Of a stretch of 64,000 nt of DNA, positions 53,278 to 62,043 are shown piece by piece (position 1 is the first letter of the stretch; every line of letters starts with the position of its first letter). A program made the translations under genes and the position numbers. Location of the stretch: assembly GCA_018266175.1 (NCBI GenBank), contig JAFEAY010000009.1, positions 13,701-77,700 on the forward strand, given 5' to 3'. The stretch comes from Candidatus Dependentiae bacterium. GTDB taxonomy: Bacteria; Babelota; Babeliae; Babelales; RVW-14. The notes below the pieces were generated by a model. It was not told the origin of the DNA, did not search any database, and was given only the letters and a program-made list of their open reading frames with translations.

Positions 53278-56200
53278 TTGTCCAATACCACAATGCTTGC
53301 AAAGCTTAAAACTTTATCTAAATACCAAATTGCACAGTCAACTGATGACCAGTATTTCAAGCGAGGCGAACATTATTTTAAAAATGAAGCACTCCAACGC
53401 TTTACCTGGAAAAATAATGACTCAGTCTTGGAATGCCTTGTTGAAGGCTCTCAGATGTATCGGGTGCAATTGGAACTCAATCGGCAAAAGCAAGTTGTTG
53501 GCAAATGCACATGCCCGGTGCAAAGCACCTGGGGAAACCTTCCTTGTAAACATGAAGTATGCGCGTTACTCACCATTGTTGATCTGCTAAAAAATAACCA
53601 CAAATCGGATCGAGAAAAAGTTCTTCATGAGCAACTCATGAAAGCATCTTCTCAAGAAGCAACTCCTCATCAAACTCCAACACTCAAAGCTGCTGACTTT
53701 TCGGTGCATATTTATAAAAACCATATCCTTGAAAATTTGGATTTTTCTTCGCATTTTCCAGTCTCTATACGAGTTCATTATCAAGACAAAGACGCTCTTG
53801 ATGGGAGCATTGAAATACCAAAACAGTTAAAGCCTTTTCATAACTATCTGGACGCAAAAGTTTTTTTAAATACTTTAAAATCTTGTATTGGTACTTATCC
53901 ATTTTTTCTTCATCATGGCAAAGCTGTATATCGAATCATGAGCAAAGATCTCTTCACCTGCCAGCCAAAACTTATTATTGATCTTATTGATGGCAAGCAA
54001 GTAATCATGAAGCCTGCCCTTGAAAGCAACCAAGCCCTAAATGGGCTTCTTTTGATTGGTCCTGGCATTCTTTTTAATCCAGATCTTGGGCAATTTGGAT
54101 TTTTTGCAGGCGAGGTTACTATTGCAACCACTCCTTGGCAATATCCTTGGACAGTTTTACGGGATGAACTGAAAAAAAGAAATGCCACGTCTGAATTTAT
54201 TATATTTTCTGAGAATGCTCAGCTGACTGTGCCTATAAAAAATCTAAAACAGAAGCCATTGATCACAGCGGGACTCAACGGCCCATCGCTCACGAATTTC
54301 TTTTTTAAAATAAATGATAAAGCGGCTCCTGTAAATCATTTTAAATTACAAAAATCTGTGTTCATAAAAAAAATGCTACAATCTGGCATGGTATCAGCTG
54401 AGCTAAAAATTTTACCTGATATTTTAGATGCAGAAGAAAAACTTCATACCATAAATCACTTAGTACAAGAAGTTATTGATGCGCTGCCGTCAAAAAGAAA
54501 AGAAGTCAGACTTTTTACCTACAACGCTCTTGTGAATATACTGAATGCTCAAACAGATTCAGATAAGGACCTCATTATTCAAACAGTTATTGACGAATGC
54601 AAGGAAGTACTTTTTCGCCTCAATAAAATACAAAAAGATAAGCTTGTTCAAGTACTTGAACGATTTAAAGATTCAGATATTCAGCCCATTTTTCAATCTA
54701 TTTTTATAGTTGATGGGCAATTTGCTCAGTACCAACTTTTTTTAAAAGATACCGCTCATCTCTTTGCTGCATGCGTTAAAAGTGGCATAAATAATTTTGA
54801 AGAGAACTCTTCATTTATCAGTATGACAATCTCTCAAACTGATCTGCTCAAAAATCTTTCTTTGTTCAAGAGTGAACTTGATAAAAATGATGTACAGCTT
54901 TTTTATGAAGGCAAGAAAATTGAACGAGTTAAACTCGATTTTGATATTATTATCAAGAAAGATAACGATATTGATTGGTTTGAAGTTAAGCCTGAAATAT
55001 TGTACCAAGGCGCACAATTACCGATAGAAAAATGGGAAAAAATTTTAGAGCAAATGGGCGTGTATCAGAATGAGCAAACGGTTCAATTGATTGATGATGA
55101 ATCATTAAAAATGCTCAAAAGAATTCTTTTGTATGTTAATCCAAAGAAGAAGAGTACAAAAAAAGAGGCCCCCGATTTTTTTCAAATTCCCCGATTACAA
55201 ATTTTTGACCTCTTTCAAATGAAGCAAATGGGTGCAAAACTCAATCTTCCCAAAGCAGAAGAGATGTTGCTCAAAAATCTTTTAACACTCACATCACTCC
55301 CTGAATATGAACTTTCAAAGACTTTTACCGGAAAGCTTCGTGACTATCAAAAAGTGGGTTATAACTGGTTAGCATTTTTATACCAACATCGATTTGGAGC
55401 ATGCCTTGCCGACGACATGGGTCTTGGAAAAACAATACAAGCAATAGCGTTTCTTGTAGGAGTCGATACAAAAAAAATCAGTTCTCCTTTCAAAAAAAGT
55501 GGCCCTCACCTTATTGTCGTACCTCCAAGCTTGCTCTTTAACTGGAATCATGAAATCTCACTCTTTTATCCATCATGCAAACTACATGTTCATCATGGAG
55601 CGTCACGAGCATTTAATTTTAAAGACGCACAAGTAGTTTTAACAACCTATGACATGATACGAACCGATGCAAAAGAATTTGCTGAGTCAAAATTTCACGT
55701 CATCATATTTGATGAAGCTCAAGCAATTAAAAATATTTATGCAAAAAGAACTAATGCAGCACGACAACTGAATGGCGTCTTTAAAATATGTCTAACCGGA
55801 ACACCACTTGAAAACCATATTGGCGAATATTATTCGATCATGGATTTAGCACTCCCTGGACTATTTCCTCCGTATAAAGAGTTTCAATCAGAAGCAAAAA
55901 ATGATTCCGGGCAATTTTTACTCAAGCGAAGTAAGCCTTTTATTTTACGTAGAACAAAAGCGGATATCTTAAAAGACCTTCCACCTAAAATTGAATCTGA
56001 CCTCTATTTAGAAATGGAACCAAGTCAAAAAAGCTTATACGCACGCACTGTAGCACAAATTAAAAATTTAGTTCTTGATGCGTACGAATCAAAAAGTGCT
56101 TCACAGGCTGGAATTATTGCACTAACAGCTCTGCTGCGCTTGAGGCAAATTTGCATTACCGGAGAGCTTGTTAACAAAGAGATTAATAAACCCTCTCCAA

Positions 56201-56718
56201 AAATTGCTTACCTTATTGAAACAATTAAAGAACTGAGTCAAGAAGGGCATGCGGCACTTGTCTTTTCACAATTCACCAGTGCGCTTGATCTTGTAGAAAA
56301 ATATTTTATCGAAGTGGGCATAAGCTATGCTCGTCTTGATGGGTCTACGCCTGTTACTCAGCGACAAAAAATTATTAAAAGCTTTCAAGTTAACCAAGAA
56401 GTTCCGGTTATGCTGCTCAGCCTTAAAGCTGGCGGCGTTGGGCTAAACTTAACACGCGCTTCGTATGTTTTTCATCTTGACCCTTGGTGGAACCCTGCGG
56501 TTGAAAATCAAGCATCTGACCGTGCACACAGAATTGGGCAGCAGCAGCAAGTAATTGTTACACGCTTAGTTATGCATGATACTATTGAAGAAAAAATGAT
56601 GGTTCTTAAGCAGCGTAAAGCAAAATTATTTGAAGAGATTATGTCCATTTCTCATGTCGATTCTGAAAAGCGAGCTCCGATCATCTCACGCGAAGATTTC
56701 GAATTTTTACTGGGGTAA
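53278..56718 (+). CDS. SNF2-family helicase with SWIM zinc finger
   Basis: An 1146-residue protein of the bacterial SWIM-SNF2 type. The SWIM zinc finger is at residues 77-92 (C-T-C...C-K-H: Cys77, Cys79, Cys90, His92). The SNF2 ATPase core starts near 690: YQKVGYNWLAFLYQHRF, Walker A DDMGLGKT (712-719), DEAQ box, TGTPLENHIGEY, and the second lobe with VFSQFTSALDLVEKYF, SLKAGGVGLNLTRAS and QASDRAHRIGQ. Such proteins translocate on double-stranded DNA and remodel nucleoprotein; exact roles in bacteria are poorly known. The start is taken as TTG 53278 since AAGGAG is spaced correctly before it; ATG 53293 is the alternative. It follows murE by 21 bp. Confidence 0.94.
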   Translation: MSNTTMLAKLKTLSKYQIAQSTDDQYFKRGEHYFKNEALQRFTWKNNDSVLECLVEGSQMYRVQLELNRQKQVVGKCTCPVQSTWGNLPCKHEVCALLTIVDLLKNNHKSDREKVLHEQLMKASSQEATPHQTPTLKAADFSVHIYKNHILENLDFSSHFPVSIRVHYQDKDALDGSIEIPKQLKPFHNYLDAKVFLNTLKSCIGTYPFFLHHGKAVYRIMSKDLFTCQPKLIIDLIDGKQVIMKPALESNQALNGLLLIGPGILFNPDLGQFGFFAGEVTIATTPWQYPWTVLRDELKKRNATSEFIIFSENAQLTVPIKNLKQKPLITAGLNGPSLTNFFFKINDKAAPVNHFKLQKSVFIKKMLQSGMVSAELKILPDILDAEEKLHTINHLVQEVIDALPSKRKEVRLFTYNALVNILNAQTDSDKDLIIQTVIDECKEVLFRLNKIQKDKLVQVLERFKDSDIQPIFQSIFIVDGQFAQYQLFLKDTAHLFAACVKSGINNFEENSSFISMTISQTDLLKNLSLFKSELDKNDVQLFYEGKKIERVKLDFDIIIKKDNDIDWFEVKPEILYQGAQLPIEKWEKILEQMGVYQNEQTVQLIDDESLKMLKRILLYVNPKKKSTKKEAPDFFQIPRLQIFDLFQMKQMGAKLNLPKAEEMLLKNLLTLTSLPEYELSKTFTGKLRDYQKVGYNWLAFLYQHRFGACLADDMGLGKTIQAIAFLVGVDTKKISSPFKKSGPHLIVVPPSLLFNWNHEISLFYPSCKLHVHHGASRAFNFKDAQVVLTTYDMIRTDAKEFAESKFHVIIFDEAQAIKNIYAKRTNAARQLNGVFKICLTGTPLENHIGEYYSIMDLALPGLFPPYKEFQSEAKNDSGQFLLKRSKPFILRRTKADILKDLPPKIESDLYLEMEPSQKSLYARTVAQIKNLVLDAYESKSASQAGIIALTALLRLRQICITGELVNKEINKPSPKIAYLIETIKELSQEGHAALVFSQFTSALDLVEKYFIEVGISYARLDGSTPVTQRQKIIKSFQVNQEVPVMLLSLKAGGVGLNLTRASYVFHLDPWWNPAVENQASDRAHRIGQQQQVIVTRLVMHDTIEEKMMVLKQRKAKLFEEIMSISHVDSEKRAPIISREDFEFLLG

Positions 56719-56745
56719 CCTGTATTTTAGGCTTCTTGCCAGGTT

Positions 56746-56763
56746 CAGGGGACCTTTCCCCTG
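56746..56763. other. GC-rich hairpin after SNF2 gene
   Basis: CAGGGGA (56746-56752) and TCCCCTG (56757-56763) form a 7-bp stem with a CCTT loop, 28 bp after the SNF2 stop. No U-tract follows, so termination would be weak; the position suggests transcript end or RNA stabilisation. Confidence 0.4.
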
Positions 56764-56774
56764 GTCTAACAAGT

Positions 56775-56802
56775 TTGACAAACTGCAAATACTTGCTAAA
56801 AT
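56775..56802 (+). promoter_or_regulatory. Strong sigma70-type promoter with extended -10
   Basis: TTGACA (56775-56780) is the consensus -35, spacer 16 bp ending TGC, then TAAAAT (56797-56802). It stands 57 bp before the small exported protein gene and is the best promoter readable in the window. Confidence 0.7.
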
Positions 56803-56858
56803 GTGATTAATGGTTCAGTATTTTACTAATTCTCACTTTATGAAAATGAGGTTTCCTA

Positions 56859-57413
56859 ATGAACATCAAACTTTTAGCCGCAACCGCTCTTTTGCTCAGC
56901 TGCGCACAATTGAATGTTAACGCACATCCTGAGTATGAAAGACTTATGTCTAAGCTTAAAGCAATGTATCGAGATAATAAAACTGATATTGAATGTCATG
57001 CAAAAGTAGCTGAGCTCTGTGAACTTACTCAAAATGATACAGAAGCACATCAAGAATTTTTTAGTGACATTTTAGATATTGACAGCATTGAAAAAAACCA
57101 GAAATTATCGCATCAAGAAAAAACTCATGCTATTAATTTTCGTATTAATTTTCTTAACTGGCTGGAGAGAATTAATACAATGAAAAGAGTTCATGCGTTA
57201 AAGAGGGTTGTTGATTTGAATCTAAACGATTATCTCAAAACAACCACGCTTACCCCGGTGAATTTAGAACAACTTGAAGAACGTGTTTTAGTTGCACAAG
57301 AAGATGCAATCATCAATGAATTAATCGCTTTATTTGGATCCGACACCATAGAATTCTCTGTTTCTGATGAAGAAGATTTTCTTTATGATAGTAGCGATGA
57401 AGAAATTCAATAA
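56859..57413 (+). CDS. Small exported protein of unknown function
   Basis: A 184-residue protein with a signal peptide (about 1-22, ending NVNA). The mature part is helical and charged; the last 20 residues are strongly acidic (DEEDFLYDSSDEEIQ). No domain is recognised. It has its own strong promoter and a very strong terminator, so it is probably an abundant monocistronic product. GAGGT lies before ATG 56859. The acidic C-terminus is reminiscent of the acidic tails of other exported proteins in the window (30282, 34165, 42903). Confidence 0.7.
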   Translation: MNIKLLAATALLLSCAQLNVNAHPEYERLMSKLKAMYRDNKTDIECHAKVAELCELTQNDTEAHQEFFSDILDIDSIEKNQKLSHQEKTHAINFRINFLNWLERINTMKRVHALKRVVDLNLNDYLKTTTLTPVNLEQLEERVLVAQEDAIINELIALFGSDTIEFSVSDEEDFLYDSSDEEIQ

Positions 57414-57433
57414 AAATTAGTTCGCAAAAATTC

Positions 57434-57475
57434 AACCCCATTAAGTTATTTGATTAACTTAATGGGGTTTTTTAT
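57434..57475. terminator. Strong bidirectional terminator
   Basis: AACCCCATTAAGTTA (57434-57448) pairs exactly with TAACTTAATGGGGTT (57455-57469), 15 bp with a 6-base loop, followed by TTTTTATTT. It separates the small exported gene from the convergent ankyrin gene ending at 57489. Confidence 0.95.
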
Positions 57476-57488
57476 TTAATTACTCAAG

Positions 57489-58388
57489 CTAAACACCATA
57501 TAGTGGATAAATTTCAAGCAAATCAGCTATTTCTTCATTCCCGTTCTCACGAGCAATTTCGATTAAAAAATTTTTATATTCTTTTGTTGGACATTCAGGG
57601 TTTGCGCCACATTGAAGCAGCAAATTAACACAATCAAAATAGCCTTTTTCAACCGCAATGCGCAGCGTAGTAACCAAATATTCTCTGGCCACCCCTTGCT
57701 CATCAACTTCAATTATTTTACGCACAACATTTGGATTTGCTCCAGCTCTAATCAACGCGAGTAAGGAATCAATGTCATTATTATACACCGCAAAATCCAA
57801 TGGAATTCTTTCTTCCAAATCAGGTTTATTTGGATCTGCTTTTTTTTCCAGCAAAACTTTCAATGCTGTATAGTTTCTATAATACATAGCCCAGATTATC
57901 GGCGTACGTCCTTCACTATCTAGCGTATCAATACCTTCAATATTTTGCTCAATAAGCTCTCGTATAACTTGTTCATGTTGTTGCTCAATGCGAAGCTGTA
58001 CCTCTTCCTCAGAACATTTTAGTCGCTCTGCCAATGCAAGCAACTGACATCGCTTGAGTATTTTTCCACTAATATCAGAATGAACGCCATCAAATGAACC
58101 ATCATTTGTTCCACTAAACCATCGTTTTTGAGCATAATTTGAACGATAAAATTGAGAGAACTTTGAATAGTCTTTTGAAAAGAAATTTTTTGGTTGTTTT
58201 ATTTTTTGCTCGAATGAAAATGTTTGAGGCTTACTTTTAAGCGATAAATTTCCAAACATTGACGTCAGTGATTTATTGCTACCACCTTTTGCAAAGAAGC
58301 TAACGCCACGACTAAGCATGGGTTGAACAGTACTGCCTGATACCAAAAAAACAAAAACCATACCCCCAACAAGATGTAATATCTTCAT
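57489..58388 (-). CDS. Exported ankyrin-repeat protein
   Basis: A 299-residue protein with a signal peptide (about 1-23, then PMLSRG), a Ser/Lys/Phe-rich linker of about 90 residues, and four ankyrin repeats from residue 150 (RTPIIWAMYYRNYTALKVLL, RIPLDFAVYNNDIDSLLAL, TTLRIAVEKGYFDCVNLLL, FLIEIARENGNEEIADLL). The repeats hold the usual A-x-x-G and G-A-x-P-N turns (ADPNKPD, GANPNVV, GANPECP). AAAGG precedes ATG 58388; the upstream kinase gene stops 32 bp before, so the two may share a transcript. Likely protein-binding and outside the cytoplasm. Confidence 0.85.
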   Translation of the reverse strand: MKILHLVGGMVFVFLVSGSTVQPMLSRGVSFFAKGGSNKSLTSMFGNLSLKSKPQTFSFEQKIKQPKNFFSKDYSKFSQFYRSNYAQKRWFSGTNDGSFDGVHSDISGKILKRCQLLALAERLKCSEEEVQLRIEQQHEQVIRELIEQNIEGIDTLDSEGRTPIIWAMYYRNYTALKVLLEKKADPNKPDLEERIPLDFAVYNNDIDSLLALIRAGANPNVVRKIIEVDEQGVAREYLVTTLRIAVEKGYFDCVNLLLQCGANPECPTKEYKNFLIEIARENGNEEIADLLEIYPLYGV

Positions 58389-58420
58389 TGCTTAAACCTT
58401 TTTCTCGATTATTTATATGT

Positions 58421-59530
58421 TTATATACAGACGCCATGTTGCGTAAAATTATCAAGTGCTCGTCCAATACGTGACGAAGCGGGAGGCCGCCCTGGAGAAT
58501 CTTGATAGCCAAAGCGATAACGGTGAACCGTTTTAGAGAGTGAGATCCGTAAATAATAAAGCCAATATCGAATTTCAAAATCATCGGCAAGAAGATTTTT
58601 TTGGCAATATCCTTCAAGCAGCTGACCACGATAATGATCTCTATAAAATGTGCCCCAATAAGCAATATCAAAGTAGGGATCTCCGGCCATACAATCTTCC
58701 CAATCAATAAGAGCGGTCACTTTTTTACCATCCGAAAAGATATTGTGATTGCCAAGATCACCATGCAAAAGCACCGGCTTATCAATGGTTAAAAGTGGTG
58801 ATAAATGATGAAAAAGCTTTATAATGCGCTCAGCCTGTAAAGCCTCAATAGCTCCAATATTTAAACAAAATGCAACATGTTCATCAAGATTACAAAAAAT
58901 ATAATCGCGCCATGCATTATGAACACCTTGTACTTTGTGATGAACACTTGTTCCAAGCGAAGAAATATCAAAGGGACCAAATCCTGAAACACGAACCGAG
59001 TGAAGTGCTGCAAGAAATTGCCCAAGCGATTCTAGAATTGAAGGCGGTAGATACTGCGTCTCCGGATCTTGCAAGAGACTCAATTGCTGACCGACGGCGC
59101 AATCAATGATTTCGTAATCAAAAGGAAATTGAGCGCGAGACAGATCAACGGCATGAACCTTAAGTGTTGGAAGCTTCTTTTTTCTCAGTACTTCATAAAT
59201 CCACTGATCTATTAAAAATTCGTACGCAATCCAGCCAAACTCGGGAAGGTTGAGTCTGACAACATACTGCTTATCGTGCTGATCGGTAACACGATAAAGA
59301 AGATGAAAGGTTCCTCCGCTGGAAAGAGGAATAACTTCTTTCATCTTCTTTTTGAAAAATGCTTGGCAAAGGGCTTGCACATCGGCAATAAAAAACGGTC
59401 GCAATGCCTGTCGTTGCTGTTTAAGTCCTGCAAGAAGAGTATTCTCAAGCTGAACATCAGCTTTGAAATAGAACTGCGAACGCTTGAGTGCAAGATACTG
59501 CTCAAGACTTTTATTTATTTCCAGCGTCAT
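58421..59530 (-). CDS. Aminoglycoside-phosphotransferase (APH)-family kinase
   Basis: A 369-residue kinase-like protein. The catalytic loop is VLLHGDLGNHNIFSDG (Brenner motif H-G-D-x-x-x-x-N) and the metal-binding Asp lies in ALIDWEDCMAGDPYFDIAYW. A glycine-containing loop IPLSSGGTFHLLYRV and the ATP lysine region YVVRLNL are in the N-lobe. APH-fold enzymes phosphorylate small molecules such as choline, homoserine, sugars or antibiotics; near a sulfotransferase and a glycosidase, a sugar or head-group kinase is more likely than drug resistance, but this is inference. It starts 10 bp after the sulfotransferase stop. The N-terminal 60 residues are an extension before the kinase fold. Confidence 0.85.
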   Translation of the reverse strand: MTLEINKSLEQYLALKRSQFYFKADVQLENTLLAGLKQQRQALRPFFIADVQALCQAFFKKKMKEVIPLSSGGTFHLLYRVTDQHDKQYVVRLNLPEFGWIAYEFLIDQWIYEVLRKKKLPTLKVHAVDLSRAQFPFDYEIIDCAVGQQLSLLQDPETQYLPPSILESLGQFLAALHSVRVSGFGPFDISSLGTSVHHKVQGVHNAWRDYIFCNLDEHVAFCLNIGAIEALQAERIIKLFHHLSPLLTIDKPVLLHGDLGNHNIFSDGKKVTALIDWEDCMAGDPYFDIAYWGTFYRDHYRGQLLEGYCQKNLLADDFEIRYWLYYLRISLSKTVHRYRFGYQDSPGRPPASSRIGRALDNFTQHGVCI

Positions 59531-59540
59531 AAACTAATTC

Positions 59541-60464
59541 TTACAGGTTTTCATAACCAAACTGTCTGAGCATAACAAGCGATGAAATTCGAATGTCCGC
59601 TTTTTCTTCAGCAGTCAGTTCATTCATGGTTGCAATATTTGCATCAGGAGTTGGAATTCTAATGGTTCCCCATGGATATACTTGATCAAGACGAGCGCCA
59701 TTCCACGATGGATGTTGCAATGTCTCAGACCCTACAAGGCCCATCTTGGTGCAAATATTTGGAAGTGTATTATTGTCAGCAATAATGTCTTCAAATCGAA
59801 CCAAATGGAAATTCTTTGGATATTGCTCTGCATAAGTAAGCGCCATGTGCTGCATAATATTCCAGGTCCAAATGTACTTTTTAAGTGACAATGGAAATGG
59901 ACGCTTCTTGGTATCGGCATACCCAGAATATGGATTTCTTACAACATGCAGAATTTGAGCGTCAGGCATATCAGTAAATATTTTTTCAGCATCAAGCCCA
60001 ATCACTGGACTGTATCCAACGTATGCTTTTTCTTTACCTGATCGATTGTAATTTCTCCAACTTTGAAATGTTGAGACATAGAAGGCTTCAACCAAATTGG
60101 CTCTGGTTCGCTCCTTGCCGGTCATATAAATTTCAAAGTTCTTTTTGCGATCTGTTTCATTCATCTCAAGTCCGGCATGACGAAACTTGCTACGCTCAGG
60201 AACGCGCAACAATGTTTTAAGCTCTTCATCATAAAAAAGCTCGTAGTCACTTGCCACATTTCCATTAATTGGAAACTCTGGCCAGCAATAGCGATACGGA
60301 ACAAGTGTTTGAATAAAGTTGGTCGACATCGCGGTACCAATTTGAGATTCAAATGGATACACGAATAACTCTGGATGGCCATCAAGCAATCGATGAGTAG
60401 TGTTTCCACCATTTTCATACATCGCTGATAACATAATTAATTTGAATGGTTGTGCGGTTGACAT
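59541..60464 (-). CDS. Sulfotransferase-family protein
   Basis: A 307-residue protein with the two PAPS-binding landmarks of sulfotransferases: the 5'-phosphosulfate loop region IMLSAMYENGGNTTHRLLDG followed by HPELFVYP, and the 3'-phosphate segment AQILHVVRNPYSGYADTKK with the R-N-P and Ser pattern. The first loop lacks the common R-S-G-T-S wording (here N-G-G-N-T-T), so donor binding may differ. It would transfer sulfate to a glycan, lipid or tyrosine. No signal peptide. AAGGAG precedes ATG 60464. It is placed between a phosphodiester glycosidase-like gene and an APH kinase, pointing to glycan modification. Confidence 0.8.
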   Translation of the reverse strand: MSTAQPFKLIMLSAMYENGGNTTHRLLDGHPELFVYPFESQIGTAMSTNFIQTLVPYRYCWPEFPINGNVASDYELFYDEELKTLLRVPERSKFRHAGLEMNETDRKKNFEIYMTGKERTRANLVEAFYVSTFQSWRNYNRSGKEKAYVGYSPVIGLDAEKIFTDMPDAQILHVVRNPYSGYADTKKRPFPLSLKKYIWTWNIMQHMALTYAEQYPKNFHLVRFEDIIADNNTLPNICTKMGLVGSETLQHPSWNGARLDQVYPWGTIRIPTPDANIATMNELTAEEKADIRISSLVMLRQFGYENL

Positions 60465-60559
60465 GACTCTCCTTTTCTTAAAAAGTCAAAGCTCTCTTAA
60501 AAACAAGCGTTGTGTTCAGAATAGTCATGAAACAACGCGGCGTCAAAAAAGATTTTTAA

Positions 60560-61876
60560 TCATACGAGATCTTTGCGTGGAAAAAATAAAATTGCATCAC
60601 CAATTGGACGCTCAATTCCTACGCTATTTTTGATGCTAATTCGCTCTTCTTCATCAAGATCACTTCCAGCAAGCATATTTTTAATTGCTCGCTCAAGATA
60701 AAGAATACTCGCGCCTCCCCCATCTAAATTTATCGCATCTTGGCAACCAAACCTTTTCATAATATCTGCAACTTCATATAAATTGACGCCAATGCTGTAA
60801 CCTGGAATTCGACCATCAACAACAATAAAAACAAGTTTATTATCCGATCGCTGACCAACCGCAGTGCGTGGATGACGTTTTTCAATAAGCCAGTGGCGAT
60901 GTCGCGATGCATCGTGATAGTCTCCAACAGAATCACCTGGGTGCCTTTTTACGAGCGCTTTGCCTGAAATAATTTCTGCATCCATATCTTCAAACAAGCG
61001 CGTCTCACCAGAAGCCAGCATCATTGGACCGCCACCAACAATAAAATCGAAGCTTTGATTTTTAGTCTCAAAAGATTTACTTGGCGCATCAAATAACGAT
61101 AGTGAATAGGAGAGCTTTACCTTAGACCCCAAGCTGATTGCTTTGGTATCAATTCCTGCTTGAGGATCAATTGAATAAACAAATCCATCATCTGGAATTT
61201 TTGCATTTCCCTGATTCACCGTTATTTTGTTAACGATTCCATTACGAACCACAATTTCAACCCCAAGCCTGTTCGTGAATGTCTTGTTCCTAAAGGCTGA
61301 ATTGTACACAATCGCCTCACCATCACCTCGAGGCTGATTGACCCGATCAACTCGATACTGCTTACTTCCAATATTTAAATACCAGTTAACTTTCAGACGA
61401 CCAAGATATATTTGACCATTCTTATTCCAAGCAAGTGCACCGCGTGAAAATTGAGGATCGGAATAGAAGAGATCATTAATTTTTAATACACCTGCTGGGT
61501 TTGAACAAAAGTGTCGACTCGGACGATAAAATCCACCATTTACGGCCGCAAGCGCATTTTTACGCTTTGCCATCTCTGATACTTTTTCAAGTCGCGTCAA
61601 CCAGCGAGAATGAACTGATTCTAAATAAATTTTTGTTGGATCAACAATGAGAGCACATCCAATAACAAGAGGATCCGCACTAGAAAATTTGAGATATTCC
61701 ATACCAGGGCAAACAATGCGCTGTTCAACTATCTCAAAGGGAACCGACTTACAAGCGGCTTCCTTTGCAAATTCACCAGTGTATGGTGCATAGGTACGAG
61801 CTGATAAAATTTCAGCTATGCTGCATGCAAATACAAAACTTGTTATCAAAATATTTTTTATTTTTTTTTTCTTCAT
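60560..61876 (-). CDS. Exported phosphodiester-glycosidase (NAGPA-like) protein
   Basis: A 438-residue protein from ATG 61876 (GAGGAG upstream) with a signal peptide (about 1-26, ending LSA). The C-terminal two thirds match the phosphodiester glycosidase/NAGPA domain: AAVNGGFYRPS, NPAGVLKINDLFY, FIVGGGPMML, HPRTAVGQRSDNKLVFIVVD, GRIPGYSIGVNLYEVADI and the hallmark DAINLDGGGASILYL. In eukaryotes this fold removes covering GlcNAc from mannose-6-phosphate; bacterial members act on sugar phosphodiesters in the envelope, including teichoic or capsular chains. Active-site Asp and Gly-rich loops are kept. It probably trims a cell-surface glycan in the periplasm. Confidence 0.88.
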   Translation of the reverse strand: MKKKKIKNILITSFVFACSIAEILSARTYAPYTGEFAKEAACKSVPFEIVEQRIVCPGMEYLKFSSADPLVIGCALIVDPTKIYLESVHSRWLTRLEKVSEMAKRKNALAAVNGGFYRPSRHFCSNPAGVLKINDLFYSDPQFSRGALAWNKNGQIYLGRLKVNWYLNIGSKQYRVDRVNQPRGDGEAIVYNSAFRNKTFTNRLGVEIVVRNGIVNKITVNQGNAKIPDDGFVYSIDPQAGIDTKAISLGSKVKLSYSLSLFDAPSKSFETKNQSFDFIVGGGPMMLASGETRLFEDMDAEIISGKALVKRHPGDSVGDYHDASRHRHWLIEKRHPRTAVGQRSDNKLVFIVVDGRIPGYSIGVNLYEVADIMKRFGCQDAINLDGGGASILYLERAIKNMLAGSDLDEEERISIKNSVGIERPIGDAILFFPRKDLV

Positions 61877-62043
61877 CACAATCTTCTCCTCTTTTAAATG
61901 AATTATTTTTATTTTTGCTTGTGCTGACAGATAAGTCAATTAAGCATGATCAAGTCCATTTTAATAAAGAAGAAGTTGCGGGAGACCTCTGCTTGCCATG
62001 CAGGCTCTTACTAAAAAAATCGAGGGTAAAAAGAATTTCAAGA

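Noticed and set aside
58421-59530. Aminoglycoside resistance gene
   Set aside because: The APH fold is shared by many metabolic kinases; no mobile element is near and the neighbours act on glycans.
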